A model generated the notes under the pieces. That model saw only the letters and a list, made by a program, of their open reading frames with translations, did not search any database and was not told the DNA's origin. The position numbers and the translations under genes are program-made. From Flavobacteriales bacterium (GTDB lineage: Bacteria > Bacteroidota > Bacteroidia > NS11-12g > UBA9320): 64,000 nt of DNA. Location: NCBI GenBank assembly GCA_020635395.1, contig JACJZV010000002.1, positions 620,001 to 684,000 of the forward strand, read 5' to 3'. Shown piece after piece: positions 34,892-44,039 of the stretch; the first letter of the stretch is position 1; each line of letters starts with the position of its first letter.

Positions 34892-34901
34892 CGAGGTTTT
34901 T
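34875..34901. terminator. Bidirectional terminator
   Basis: AAAAACCCCGC / GCGAGGTTTTT stem with one C-A mismatch and a five-base loop, flanked by A and T runs, between convergent genes; it overlaps the end of the plus-strand gene. Confidence 0.75.
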
Positions 34902-34918
34902 ATTAAAATAATGTGCAA

Positions 34919-35650
34919 TTATTTCTTTTGTTGATCGGCGTAGTTAAACACCTTTTTAAGTATTTCTGTTGTTCTTTCTACAGGGTTTGCACGAATATTA
35001 TCCTCTTGTTTTTTGATTTCGGTAAACAAAGCGGTCATAGCCAAATCGGTAACATACTGGTTTAAATCAGTGGTCACGTTTTTACCCATCACAGTGTTGT
35101 AAGCCGAGCTAATTTGTTTCCATGGTTCGTTGGCATTTACTTTATCTAACGAACTTTTTATAACGGGCAAAAACTTTTCTTTTAGTTGTGCTGAGGTGGC
35201 ATTTTTAAGATAATTGGTGGCAGCACCATTGCCGCCTGTCACAATATTTATGGCATCTCTAATGCTCATAGCTTTTATGGCATCAACAAAAATGGGTTTT
35301 GCCTCGGCCATGGCGTTTTCGGCACCACGGTTCATGGCCGTAACAAGGTTGTCGAGATGTTTTCCGGCCAAGGCATTGGTAATTGGGTTATTTCTAATTT
35401 TTTGCTCGGCATCTCTTACTTCTTGAGGGAGCAAAATTTTGTAGGCTGCATTTTTTAAAAATCCATCGGTTTTGCCCAAAAAGTTCGTGCCTGTTCCAAC
35501 ACCGTTGGTCAAGGCTTCTTTAAGTCCCTGTGCGGCTTCACCTTCGGTGATGCCTCCAGTTACTTGGTTGGCTGTTTCAAGTGCCTGCAACAGTGTGTCG
35601 CAAGAGGATAGTGAGAAACTAAGTGCGATGATAAAAATCCATTTTTTCAT
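34919..35650 (-). CDS. DUF4197 lipoprotein
   Basis: Lipoprotein with LSSC at about residues 14-17. The GLKEALTNGVGTG..., LPQEVRDAEQKI..., NRGAENAMAEAKPIFVDAIKAMSI and ITGGN-like (IVTGGNGAATNYLK) motifs identify DUF4197, an alpha-helical envelope protein family of unknown role found across Gram-negative bacteria. 243 residues is the usual length. It has its own promoter box 53 bases upstream. Confidence 0.9.
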   Translation of the reverse strand: MKKWIFIIALSFSLSSCDTLLQALETANQVTGGITEGEAAQGLKEALTNGVGTGTNFLGKTDGFLKNAAYKILLPQEVRDAEQKIRNNPITNALAGKHLDNLVTAMNRGAENAMAEAKPIFVDAIKAMSIRDAINIVTGGNGAATNYLKNATSAQLKEKFLPVIKSSLDKVNANEPWKQISSAYNTVMGKNVTTDLNQYVTDLAMTALFTEIKKQEDNIRANPVERTTEILKKVFNYADQQKK

Positions 35651-35703
35651 TTTCTATTCTACATTTTAATTGGTGAGACTATTGTGTTGTTTTCAATTTT
35701 GTT

Positions 35704-35711
35704 CAAAAATA
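35704..35711 (-). promoter_or_regulatory. -7 promoter box TATTTTTG
   Basis: Exact TAnnTTTG match on the minus strand between the GH3 gene and the DUF4197 gene, 53 bases before the DUF4197 ATG. Confidence 0.4.
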
Positions 35712-35716
35712 TAAAA

Positions 35717-38623
35717 TCAGTCCAGCGACTCATATATAACATCCATGATTTTTGTGCGAACACCCATGCTTACAAGTTTTTTGTTTTCGGCAGTTGGATA
35801 AACCCGATTTGAAAGAAAAACATAAACCAAACCATTTGCAGGGTCGGCCCACATAATGGTGCCCGTAAAACCGCTATGTCCAAAACACTGGTAAGAGGCA
35901 TAATCTGAGGCCGGATTCACTTTTCTTCGGTCGTTTTCGGGCTTGTCAAAACCCAAACCTCGTCGGGAGTCGGCAAATTGATATTTAGTAAACTCTTTTA
36001 TGGTTTCGGCATGCAAAAGTTGTTTACCGTTGTAATATCCGCCATTAAGCAACATTTGCAGCACAGCGGCCACATCGGCACTATTGCTAAACAAACCTGC
36101 ATGGCCGGAAACGCCGCCAAGCATTGCAGCACCTGGGTCGTGCACATATCCATGAACAAGTGTTCTTCTAAAATCGGCGTTATCTTCGGTCGGCACTATT
36201 TCAGACAAATCAAACTTATCCAACGGTTTAAAAGTCATGGTTCGCAAACCCATGGGCTGGTAAAAAACGCTATCAACATATCGATCAAATGGTGTGTGTG
36301 TCACATTTTCGATGGCAAATCGCATCAACATCATACCCAAATCGCTGTAATTGTAATTGCCTGGGTTTTTTACATCCGAATCATAAATTTCACCAAACAC
36401 TACTTTTTGATAGTCTTTGCACATATATAGGTTGTCGGCCACCTTCACACAAAATTTCTCAGAAGGAATTTTTGAATAAATAGTGTCGTACGCAATAGGG
36501 TCGCTTATGGTAGCTTCATAAAATGGAATAAAAGGTTTTAATCCTGCAGTATGGGTCAACACTTGTTTTATGGTAATATGATTTTTGTTAGTAGTATCCA
36601 AATCGGGCAAATATTTGGCCAATGGGTCATTTATTTTCATTACAGAATCTTCTACCAGTTTCATAACTGCAAGCGTTGTTGCATTTACTTTAGTTATAGA
36701 AGCCAAGTCATACAAATCATCGTTTACCACCATGCGGCTGCCGTTGTACGTGTGTTTTCCAAACGATTTTTGATAAACAACTTTGCCATCTTTGGCTACC
36801 AAAATTTGGCAACCCGGCATAGCTCCATTGCTGATGGCATCTTTGGCAATGCTGTCTATTTTTAGCAAATGTTTTTCACTCATGCCCACCTCGGCAGGCT
36901 CGCCAAATTGAAGAATTTGCAAATCGGGCACAAGACTTTTGCTGTATAGTTTGAACTCTTGACTAACCGATACGGGCAAAAAGGCATCGGCAGGAATGGC
37001 TCCAAAAAGCATTTGAGCAGCTTTTGTTTGGTTGGTTTTATCATCCTGATAGGCCATTACCACCGTTTTCATTCCGTCAAAAAATGCCAGATTGTAGGGG
37101 TTTCCGAAGTCAACAAAAACACACTTTTTTTCATGATTCAATTCTTTTAAAAATTTGGCAGTGGCCAAATTTACCCCATAGTTATTTTTAGGATAACGAC
37201 TTGTATTGTGCATACTCACAATTATCAAGTCATAGTCTTTTAGTTTACTTTTCATGTTTGCAGCCACATTAGCTGAAACAGCTGAGGATACCTCAAAATG
37301 TTGAACAGCATGATAATGCTCAATGGTTTTTTGAAACTCATTATATAGTCCTCCACCAACACTCAAGGTGGCAATTTTTGCTTTGCTGTTTACGCTTATG
37401 GGCAACAAATTATCTTGGTCTTGCACCACACACAGTTGCTTAGAAATGAGTGAATTGAGCAGGAATGTGGCATAATTAGAGTTCAATTCTTCCAACAAAT
37501 TCTCTTCGGCAGCAGGCTCATAGTTGTCCAAACCCAACCATTGTTTTGCATAAAGCACTTTCAGCACTTTTGAGTCAATGTACTCTTGCGAAATTTTGCC
37601 AGTAGCCACCGCATTTTTGATTACTTGAATAGCTTTTGGCACATCTGTTGGCCCAAGCAAAATGTCGTTTCCGGCAATAAGAGCTTTCAACTCTAATTCG
37701 CCGGGTTGATAGAATTTGGCAACGCCTTGCATATTCAAAGCATCGGTAAAAGCAAGTCCATTAAAACCAAGCTCATTGCGAAGCAACCCGTTAATACCTT
37801 TTTCTGAAATAGATATTGCAGTATTGGCTCTGTTGTCGATGGCTGGTATATAAAGGTGAGCAGTCATGATGCTCATTACCCCACTATCTATCAAAGAACG
37901 AAACGGATAGAGCTCAATCGAGTCAAGTCGTTCTCTGGAATGATTAATAACGGGAAGATCTTTATGCGAATCAACGTCAGTATCACCATGTCCGGGAAAA
38001 TGTTTGGCACAAGCAATTACGTTTTCGGTTTGCATACCTTTGGCATAAGCCCATCCTTTAGCAGCTACATTTTCGCGACTTTCACCGAAAGAACGGTAGT
38101 TGATTACCGGATTTTTAGGATTGTTGTTTACATCCACCACCGGAGCGAAGTTCACGTGAATACCCATACGGCGGCATTGGCGGCCAATTTGACGACCCAT
38201 CTGAAAAATAATATCGTTGTCGGCAATGCCACCCAAACCCATTTGGTATGGAAACGAAGTCGTATTGCTTAACCGCATGGCAAGACCCCATTCTCCATCA
38301 ATGGCTACCATTAATGGTGTTTTGCTTATAGATTGATAGTCGTTTGTAAGTCGAAGTTCGCTCAAAGGCTCTCCTTTAAACAAAATAATGCCTCCCACTT
38401 GATATTTGTCAACGGTATTTCGAACAGCATCTAAGTGAGCCTGCCCGTATGTTGGACGAACCTCAATCATCATTAGTTGAGCTATTTTTTCGTCCAAAGT
38501 CATTTCGCTCAACTTGGTTTCTGCCCAACTGTCGGTGGCTGATTTTTGCTCAGGTGCAAATAACAAGGCAAATGGGAGAAGAAGACTCACCACCAACGCT
38601 ATTTTAAACCCAATGCTTTTCAT
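35717..38623 (-). CDS. GH3 beta-N-acetylhexosaminidase fused to a beta-lactamase-like serine hydrolase, 968 residues
   Basis: Secreted or envelope enzyme probably acting on peptidoglycan fragments. After a signal peptide comes a NagZ-type GH3 domain (about 35-400): KHFPGHGDTDVDSH at 207-220 contains the Asp-His dyad D218/H220, and D294 in FTDALNM is the nucleophile. A GH3 C-terminal-like domain follows (about 400-590). The last 370 residues are a class C beta-lactamase/PBP4-like domain with S642xxK645 (SITK), YSD near 759 and HSG near 916. The same fusion is known in Bacteroidota. Transcribed alone. The serine hydrolase is more likely a peptidase or esterase than a true beta-lactamase. Confidence 0.93.
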   Translation of the reverse strand: MKSIGFKIALVVSLLLPFALLFAPEQKSATDSWAETKLSEMTLDEKIAQLMMIEVRPTYGQAHLDAVRNTVDKYQVGGIILFKGEPLSELRLTNDYQSISKTPLMVAIDGEWGLAMRLSNTTSFPYQMGLGGIADNDIIFQMGRQIGRQCRRMGIHVNFAPVVDVNNNPKNPVINYRSFGESRENVAAKGWAYAKGMQTENVIACAKHFPGHGDTDVDSHKDLPVINHSRERLDSIELYPFRSLIDSGVMSIMTAHLYIPAIDNRANTAISISEKGINGLLRNELGFNGLAFTDALNMQGVAKFYQPGELELKALIAGNDILLGPTDVPKAIQVIKNAVATGKISQEYIDSKVLKVLYAKQWLGLDNYEPAAEENLLEELNSNYATFLLNSLISKQLCVVQDQDNLLPISVNSKAKIATLSVGGGLYNEFQKTIEHYHAVQHFEVSSAVSANVAANMKSKLKDYDLIIVSMHNTSRYPKNNYGVNLATAKFLKELNHEKKCVFVDFGNPYNLAFFDGMKTVVMAYQDDKTNQTKAAQMLFGAIPADAFLPVSVSQEFKLYSKSLVPDLQILQFGEPAEVGMSEKHLLKIDSIAKDAISNGAMPGCQILVAKDGKVVYQKSFGKHTYNGSRMVVNDDLYDLASITKVNATTLAVMKLVEDSVMKINDPLAKYLPDLDTTNKNHITIKQVLTHTAGLKPFIPFYEATISDPIAYDTIYSKIPSEKFCVKVADNLYMCKDYQKVVFGEIYDSDVKNPGNYNYSDLGMMLMRFAIENVTHTPFDRYVDSVFYQPMGLRTMTFKPLDKFDLSEIVPTEDNADFRRTLVHGYVHDPGAAMLGGVSGHAGLFSNSADVAAVLQMLLNGGYYNGKQLLHAETIKEFTKYQFADSRRGLGFDKPENDRRKVNPASDYASYQCFGHSGFTGTIMWADPANGLVYVFLSNRVYPTAENKKLVSMGVRTKIMDVIYESLD

Positions 38624-38747
38624 TTTTCTGTTTTTTTAAAAATGTTACTCAAAAACCGTTCCTGCAATGTTAGCCAATATTAAAACCACCTGCTCGCCTA
38701 TTTATCAACGATTGTACTGTGTTTTTCAACGAAAAACAACGTGGTTT

Positions 38748-38755
38748 TAGCTTTG
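38748..38755 (+). promoter_or_regulatory. -7 promoter box TAGCTTTG
   Basis: Exact TAnnTTTG match 33 bases before the ATG of the DUF4846 gene. Confidence 0.5.
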
Positions 38756-38788
38756 CAATAGTTTTGTTTTTTTTACCGTTTAATAGGT

Positions 38789-39661
38789 ATGAAATTTTTT
38801 GCAAATAATTGGTTCTTACTGGGCGTTGGTGTAGCTATAATAGGCAGCTGCGGTGCTTCTGGACAGAAGAAAAATCAGCAACAAAATGCCAAAACTCAAA
38901 CCGTTGAACAAACCAAAGAAAACAAAAAACCCGAAAAAGTAAAAGAAATAGCTTTGCCTTCGGGATATAAAAGATTACCGGCTGATAGTGGCAGTTTCGC
39001 GTTTTTTCTCCAAAAATTGTCTCTAAAAAAGGACAGTTTGGTGCGGCTTTTCAATGGTCAATTAAAATTAAACCAATCGGCACAATATGCCATTATAGAT
39101 ATAGATGTGGGAAGCAGAGATTTGCAGCAATGTGCTGATGCCGTGATGCGATTGAGGGCCGAATATCTTTTTGAAACCAAACAGTTCGACAAAATAAAGT
39201 TTCACTTTACTAGTGGACACCTTGCCGAATGGAGCAAATATGCACAAGGGTATCGAGCCAAAATTTCGGGCAATACTGTTACTTGGGTAAAAACGGCTAC
39301 ACCAGACAATTCATACACCTGTTTTCGGCAATACATGGATTTGGTGTTTAGCTATTGCGGCACAAAATCCATGAACAATGAAGTTAGCTCCATATCCATT
39401 AAAGAAATAAAGCCTGGCGATGTTTTTCATGAAACGGGCAACCCATACGGCCATGCTATTACCGTTATGGATGTGGCACAAGACAGCACGGGCAACCCAA
39501 TATTTTTATTGGCACAAAGCTATATGCCTGCTCAGGATATTCATATATTGATAAATCCAACAAATACTAAATTGAACCCGTGGTATAGTTTAAAAGAGGG
39601 TCAAAGTTTAATTACCCCGGAATGGCATTTTCCTTCGGGTAGTTTAAAGCGGTGGAAATAG
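38789..39661 (+). CDS. DUF4846 lipoprotein
   Basis: Lipobox-like IIGSC gives an acylated Cys at about residue 21, followed by a Gln/Lys-rich linker. The body matches DUF4846: LPSGYKRLPADSGSFAFFLQKL, ...YAIIDIDVGSRDLQQCADAVMRLRAEYL..., ...FHFTSGHLAEWSKYAQGYR..., ...PGDVFHETGNPYGHAITVMDVA..., and a closing PEWHFPSGSLKRW. The GHA in an NlpC-like context suggests a papain-like fold, but the family's activity is not established. Converges on the ArsC-like gene with one base between the stops. Confidence 0.88.
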   Translation: MKFFANNWFLLGVGVAIIGSCGASGQKKNQQQNAKTQTVEQTKENKKPEKVKEIALPSGYKRLPADSGSFAFFLQKLSLKKDSLVRLFNGQLKLNQSAQYAIIDIDVGSRDLQQCADAVMRLRAEYLFETKQFDKIKFHFTSGHLAEWSKYAQGYRAKISGNTVTWVKTATPDNSYTCFRQYMDLVFSYCGTKSMNNEVSSISIKEIKPGDVFHETGNPYGHAITVMDVAQDSTGNPIFLLAQSYMPAQDIHILINPTNTKLNPWYSLKEGQSLITPEWHFPSGSLKRWK

Positions 39662-39662
39662 T

Positions 39663-40010
39663 TTATTTCAACTCCAAAACCCGCTCGGGTGGTCGGGCAA
39701 TAATGGCTTTTCCGTTTTTTATAACTATTGGGCGTTCTATCAACACCGGATATTTGGCCATCACTTTTATCCAGTTTACTCGGTTGGCCGCTTTATGAGC
39801 ATAGTGTTTTTGAAAAACTTCTTCTTTGGTTCGCACAAGCTGCATGGGTTTTATGTTTAGAAGAGCCACCAATTGTTGCAGTTCTTCTTCAGAAGGCGGA
39901 TTTTTTAAATATTCAATTATTTCTACATCCTCATTTTGCAGCAAACAAAGGGCATCGCGGCTTTTGCTGCACCTTGCGTTGTGGTATATTTTAATCGGGG
40001 TTTTGCTCAT
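39663..40010 (-). CDS. ArsC/Spx-family thioredoxin-fold protein, arsenate reductase-like
   Basis: 115 residues with the ArsC active-site motif HNARCSKSR (Cys14) and the distal LIERPIVIKNGKAIIARPPE, which contains the cis-Pro region and the Arg residues of glutaredoxin-coupled arsenate reductases. No arsenic genes are nearby, so the housekeeping YfgD-like role is possible. It overlaps the upstream 122-residue gene by 20 bases. Confidence 0.88.
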   Translation of the reverse strand: MSKTPIKIYHNARCSKSRDALCLLQNEDVEIIEYLKNPPSEEELQQLVALLNIKPMQLVRTKEEVFQKHYAHKAANRVNWIKVMAKYPVLIERPIVIKNGKAIIARPPERVLELK

Positions 40011-40359
40011 TTTTACTGTAAAATTTTCGTGTTAACACTTTTTGTAATTCGCGGTTCAAAATTAGGGAAGTCAGCTTTTTAACCCTATCACCCTCATCCA
40101 AATGCCACAAAATGGCCGATTGTTTTTCAGTAATATCCACTCTATAAAGCAGTTGCATAATAGAGGGTTGCCCATTTCTTAACTTAGTTTGTATCACTTT
40201 TTCGAGCAATTTCACAAAGTCATTGTAGGCAGCTTGCGATTCATAATTCCAAAAAAGGGCTTTTTCATCAAGGTTTAGGTCTTTGCGTATTTGATTGATG
40301 GTGTCTTGCAGAAGTTCATTGTGATTTAAAAGATCCTCAAACCGCTTGATTTCGTCCAT
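39991..40359 (-). CDS. Hypothetical helical protein, 122 residues
   Basis: Almost entirely helical and soluble (MDEIKRFEDLLNHNELLQDTI...). The ATG at 40359 is chosen because it starts one base after the stop of the upstream gene; a frame extension to 40404 would overlap that gene without reason. It overlaps the ArsC-like gene downstream by 20 bases, so three genes form an operon. Not recognised. Confidence 0.65.
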   Translation of the reverse strand: MDEIKRFEDLLNHNELLQDTINQIRKDLNLDEKALFWNYESQAAYNDFVKLLEKVIQTKLRNGQPSIMQLLYRVDITEKQSAILWHLDEGDRVKKLTSLILNRELQKVLTRKFYSKNEQNPD

Positions 40360-40360
40360 T

Positions 40361-41461
40361 CTACAATGTATATTTTGGATGCCACCGTATATAAAATTCG
40401 GCAATTACTCCGGTAGTTTTTTGATTCATATCGTAAACGAAATTACTTCTTAGCAAAAAGTCCAGATTTTCGGCCACATTGGTTTGAAAAAACAAACGAG
40501 CCATGGCCATTTTGCGGTAATTCAAAATATAGTTCGGATTTTTTGACGAAACCGTTCTATAGATGGCATCGCCCATGGGGTTATAAAACTGATGCGAATC
40601 CCAGTAATTAAGCATCAAACCCCACTGATTTTTATAAGCCGACACGGCCGCATATTGCCCCAAACCGTCGATAAAATTCTCGGGTGTGGTGGAGATGTCT
40701 TCATAATCCAAAGCATGAAATTCGAGAACAAAAGAATCAAGTTTTTGTATTTTTGAGATAAGCCGAATGCCATAATCGAAATTAAAGTTGCTTTGAGTTG
40801 GCATTTTGGATGTGTCAATTTCGCCACCTTTGTGAAAAGCCAAGGCAGCCACTGGCAATGAAAGTTTAACTGCTTTTTTAGATATAATGGTTGGTTCTAA
40901 CGTGGTGCCTACCGTAAATTCTTCTCTAAACGGACTGTTTGGGTATATCATTTTGGTCCAATCAATCCAAAATTCACCTTTCAGTTTTTTCGCTTTCAGC
41001 AAATATTGAAACCCGTTTTCATTTCGGTTTTCAATAATTCTTTCTGGGTCGTAAAGTGGCTCTATTAAGCCATGCTGCACGCTGCCCAACACATTGCCAA
41101 ATCTTAGTGTGTGCTGTTTTTTTTTGTATTGAAAGCTAAAAGTAGGGGCTATTTTATAAAACCCTGAAGAACCAAAATCTTTTTGCACAAAAACACCTCC
41201 AGCTATTTGTGCATTTTGCGAAATGCCATACGTCATTTCTGGCCAAAATTGGTAGCCAAACAAGGTTCGGCCTTCGTCAATGGCATTGGTATATTCAACA
41301 TTTCTAAAATACCCAATATTTTCAATGTGCAGATTGAATTGATTTTTAATCGAGTCGTTTCGTTCGATATAAAAAAAAGAATTGTTGAGTTGTGCGTATG
41401 AAATTTTAGACAAAAAAATGCACACAACCAGCGTCAACCAATGCCTAAAATACTTTTTCAT
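40361..41461 (-). CDS. Outer-membrane beta-barrel-like protein, 366 residues
   Basis: Signal peptide MKKYFRHWLTLVVCIFLSKISYAQ followed by repeated amphipathic strands (GYQFWPEMTYGISQNAQIAGGVF..., FWIDWTKMIYPN..., GLMLNYWDSHQF...) and a C-terminal aromatic strand (AEFYIRWHPKYTL). The ATG at 41461 is used because a TATATTTG box ends five bases upstream; a GTG two codons earlier overlaps that box. Heads a three-gene operon. Cargo unknown. Confidence 0.8.
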   Translation of the reverse strand: MKKYFRHWLTLVVCIFLSKISYAQLNNSFFYIERNDSIKNQFNLHIENIGYFRNVEYTNAIDEGRTLFGYQFWPEMTYGISQNAQIAGGVFVQKDFGSSGFYKIAPTFSFQYKKKQHTLRFGNVLGSVQHGLIEPLYDPERIIENRNENGFQYLLKAKKLKGEFWIDWTKMIYPNSPFREEFTVGTTLEPTIISKKAVKLSLPVAALAFHKGGEIDTSKMPTQSNFNFDYGIRLISKIQKLDSFVLEFHALDYEDISTTPENFIDGLGQYAAVSAYKNQWGLMLNYWDSHQFYNPMGDAIYRTVSSKNPNYILNYRKMAMARLFFQTNVAENLDFLLRSNFVYDMNQKTTGVIAEFYIRWHPKYTL

Positions 41462-41466
41462 TGGCA

Positions 41467-41474
41467 CAAATATA
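41467..41474 (-). promoter_or_regulatory. -7 promoter box TATATTTG, leaderless
   Basis: Exact TAnnTTTG match on the minus strand, five bases before the ATG at 41461; it settles the start of the outer-membrane protein gene. Confidence 0.55.
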
Positions 41475-41597
41475 CACCAACTGTAGGTATTAAAAATTTA
41501 ATATAAGTATATGATAAACAGCATATTGAGTGGTGAGCTGTTTTTTTATTTGTACGGTGTCAACTTCTTTTATCAGTTTTGGAATATTTTTTGAAAA

Positions 41598-41605
41598 TAC
41601 ATTTG
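41598..41605 (+). promoter_or_regulatory. -7 promoter box TACATTTG with TTTG upstream
   Basis: Exact TAnnTTTG match, with TTTG at 41578-41581 sixteen bases upstream, 25 bases before the ATG of the DUF3108-like gene. Confidence 0.5.
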
Positions 41606-41630
41606 CGTTTAATTAATTGTTTTGACCCTT

Positions 41631-42425
41631 ATGAAAACGATAAAATATACATCCGCACTTATTCTTTCTGTTCTGATTTTTAGTTTTAAAACAGGAGAAG
41701 AATCAACCTTTAAATATCGGGAGCAAAAAAATGCTGCTTTTGGTTATGGCGAAAAATTGGAATATCGCATACATTATGGTTTGCTCAATGCGGCTACGGT
41801 AACCATGCAGGTTGACAGCAAACATGAGATGATAGACAATCGTCCGACCTATCATATTGTTGCCAAAGGTTCTACAAACAAATCTTTTGATTGGATGTAC
41901 ACCGTTCGCGACCACTTTGAAACAAATCTTGATAGTCAGAGTATGGCTCCTTTAAAATATTTCAAATCAGTGCACGAAGACAACTACAAGGACAATGATT
42001 TGGTGTATTATAACCACGAAACCAAAAAACTTCGAGGTGCTAAAAAGAACATGGATATGCCACAGTACGTGCAAGACATTGTAAGTGGCACATACTATGC
42101 CCGAACCATTGATTTTAGCAATGCTTATGTTGGTAAAACATATCCTTTGGATATTTATTTAGACCAAAAAATTTATAACCTCAAGTTTAAATATTTGGGA
42201 ACAGAAACACTAAAAACCGACGTGGGTAAAGTGCGATGCATCAAATTGAGACCTCAACTGGTGGTAGATAGAGTGTTTAAAGACGAAGATGACATGACCG
42301 TTTGGGTTAGCGATGATGCAAACCATTTGCCAATAAGGGTTCAAACAGATATTTGGGTGGGTTCGCTAAAGGTGGATTTAACCTCATACAGCGGGTTGAA
42401 AAATCCGTTTTCATCGAAGCTGTGA
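41631..42425 (+). CDS. DUF3108-like secreted protein, 264 residues
   Basis: Signal peptide-like start MKTIKYTSALILSVLIFSFKTG; ATG 41631 is preferred to a TTG three codons earlier. The body shows the DUF3108 pattern: FGYGEKLEYRIHYGLLNAATVTMQV near the start, then YTVRDHFETNLD, and near the end ...VFKDEDDMTVWVSDDANHLPIRVQTDIWVGSLKVDLTSY. The family is periplasmic and of unknown function. Transcribed alone, converging with the lpxH operon. Confidence 0.85.
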   Translation: MKTIKYTSALILSVLIFSFKTGEESTFKYREQKNAAFGYGEKLEYRIHYGLLNAATVTMQVDSKHEMIDNRPTYHIVAKGSTNKSFDWMYTVRDHFETNLDSQSMAPLKYFKSVHEDNYKDNDLVYYNHETKKLRGAKKNMDMPQYVQDIVSGTYYARTIDFSNAYVGKTYPLDIYLDQKIYNLKFKYLGTETLKTDVGKVRCIKLRPQLVVDRVFKDEDDMTVWVSDDANHLPIRVQTDIWVGSLKVDLTSYSGLKNPFSSKL

Positions 42426-42449
42426 TGCGGCTTTGACCGGTTGCAAGGA

Positions 42450-42869
42450 TTATTTGTTCTGCAATGTGCCAATAGAATGGTTTGCGAGTTCGGTAAGTAC
42501 TTCCATATCAATATCCGACAGACTCTTTACATATAAGCACGATTTTCCGATTTTGTATTTTCCTAAGCGGCTCATAATGCTTTCATCGGCAAAACCGGCC
42601 ATAATATAAATAGTTAAATTTTGTTTGCGAGGCGAAAACCCTACCAAAAAGAAATCACCCTCTCTACCGCTATCATATTTGTAATGAAAGTCGCCATAAC
42701 CTACAATAGAAGCTCCCCACATAACGCCTGTTTTTCCGGTAAGCTTTGAAAAAAGTGTGTCGAGTGTCTGGCAATCTTCTTTGCTCTGATTTTGTTGAGT
42801 GTTTATAAATTCGCTCACGCTTTGAGCGGTTGCCACTGTTTTGTTTTGAGATTTATTCTTCGCCGTCAT
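42450..42869 (-). CDS. DUF1801 protein
   Basis: Small cytoplasmic protein with the DUF1801 core: CQTLDTLFSKLTGKTGVMWGASIVGYGDFHYKY..., ...FFLVGFSPRKQNLTIYIM..., and GKYKIGKSCLYVKSLSDIDMEVL. Length 139 is typical. ATG 42869 overlaps the upstream SRPBCC gene by 17 bases. Last gene of a four-gene overlapping operon. Function of the family is unknown. Confidence 0.87.
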   Translation of the reverse strand: MTAKNKSQNKTVATAQSVSEFINTQQNQSKEDCQTLDTLFSKLTGKTGVMWGASIVGYGDFHYKYDSGREGDFFLVGFSPRKQNLTIYIMAGFADESIMSRLGKYKIGKSCLYVKSLSDIDMEVLTELANHSIGTLQNK

Positions 42870-43251
42870 CTTCCAAAAATACAATTAAGTTTCCAAAATA
42901 ATATTCATCCCAGCCCTCAGCAAAATCGTCAAATTCATTTTCTGGAATGTTGGTGTGCCGCAACTCCACCGATGTTCCCTTTTTGTGCGGATGCAGTTTT
43001 ATGGTAACAATGGAGTGTTCTTCTTGCCCATCAAAATACCATTGCTGAACAATTTTTTTGTTGGGTTCAAATTCCAAATTTCTTCCAACAATACTGCCGC
43101 CCCAAAGGCTAAACTCACTACCGGGCTCATTTGTCATTATGGCTTCATCGTCTGTCCAAAGCTCAATGCTTTTTTGAAATGTTAAAGCAGTATAAACCTC
43201 ATCTGGAGGGGCAGAAATGGTGTAATATTTCTTAAAATCTTTTGTTGCCAT
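42853..43251 (-). CDS. SRPBCC/AHSA1-type START-like protein
   Basis: Helix-grip fold protein that binds a hydrophobic ligand or a chaperone: YTISAPPDEVYTALTFQKSIELWTDDEA and VTIKLHPHKKGTSVELRHTNIPENEFDDFAEGWDEYYF are the two ends of an AHSA1 domain. 132 residues, no signal. Start ATG overlaps the stop of the upstream gene as TAATG, indicating coupling. Confidence 0.9.
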   Translation of the reverse strand: MATKDFKKYYTISAPPDEVYTALTFQKSIELWTDDEAIMTNEPGSEFSLWGGSIVGRNLEFEPNKKIVQQWYFDGQEEHSIVTIKLHPHKKGTSVELRHTNIPENEFDDFAEGWDEYYFGNLIVFLEDDGEE

Positions 43252-44039
43252 TATTTAAAAATGATTTTTAGGGTGTCGTTTTTCCAGCTATAAAGTTGAT
43301 TTTCTTCCAATCGAACACAGCTGGCAAATGAGTCGATTGCAAGCGTATCGGTTTTGAAATATTTATAATTGTAAGAGGAAAGCGTATGGTTTTTATACCA
43401 AAGTATGTTCTCTTTTTTTACCTGAAACTGGCTCAATCCTTTTATATCAATCGATTTGTAATAGTTGCCAAACTCGTCAAAAATAGAAAAACCTTGAACC
43501 GAGTCATATACAAACACGTTTGTTTCGTTATCCAACATCATTTGTGGGTTCCATTTTTCGGTAGTCCACAAGCCAAATGGTTGACTTTCTGCTTCGGTAT
43601 TCAACAAAAAAGTAACTCTTTTTAACTTCATAGAGGCAGCGTCGAAACACCAAATATTGTTGTTGAATGATCGAATGGCTGAGGCAATTTCAGAAGTACT
43701 CATTTCGGCCATGTTTATTTCATGTTGCAGCCCGAGCATATTGTCTAAAATCAGCAAAGTCTGTTGGTCGCGGTAGTAGGCATAAATCTGAAACGGATTG
43801 GAAACATCTAATTGGGTAAGATTTCCATATATCTTAAAATTGGTTTTTGCCACAATTTTTCCATCTTTGTTCAGTTTCTCAATGGAGTTGTCTTTTTGCA
43901 CAAAAAAAACATTTCCCAAATTGTCGGTTGTAAAAAACTTACCTGAAAAGGGTATGGCAATTGTTTTTTTTGCTGTTGGACTTTCAAAGGCCCACACAAC
44001 AAATGCTAAAAGCAATATTATGACCAATTTAATTTTCAA
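43251..44039 (-). CDS. Hypothetical exported propeller-like protein, 262 residues
   Basis: Signal peptide (MKIKLVIILLLAFVVWAFES) and then repeated strands of the type NLGNVFFVQKDNSIEKLNKDGKIV, FQIYAYYRDQQTLLILDN, NNIWCFDAASMKLKRV, NVFVYDSVQGFSIFDEFGN, which I read as a small beta-propeller. No catalytic motif seen. It overlaps lpxH by 11 bases upstream and an SRPBCC gene by one base downstream, so it is part of the lpxH operon. Confidence 0.8.
   Translation of the reverse strand: MKIKLVIILLLAFVVWAFESPTAKKTIAIPFSGKFFTTDNLGNVFFVQKDNSIEKLNKDGKIVAKTNFKIYGNLTQLDVSNPFQIYAYYRDQQTLLILDNMLGLQHEINMAEMSTSEIASAIRSFNNNIWCFDAASMKLKRVTFLLNTEAESQPFGLWTTEKWNPQMMLDNETNVFVYDSVQGFSIFDEFGNYYKSIDIKGLSQFQVKKENILWYKNHTLSSYNYKYFKTDTLAIDSFASCVRLEENQLYSWKNDTLKIIFK

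Noticed and set aside
40361..40404. Longer start at 40404 for the 122-residue helical protein
   Set aside because: It would overlap the barrel gene by 44 bases, while an ATG at 40359 starts right after that gene's stop.
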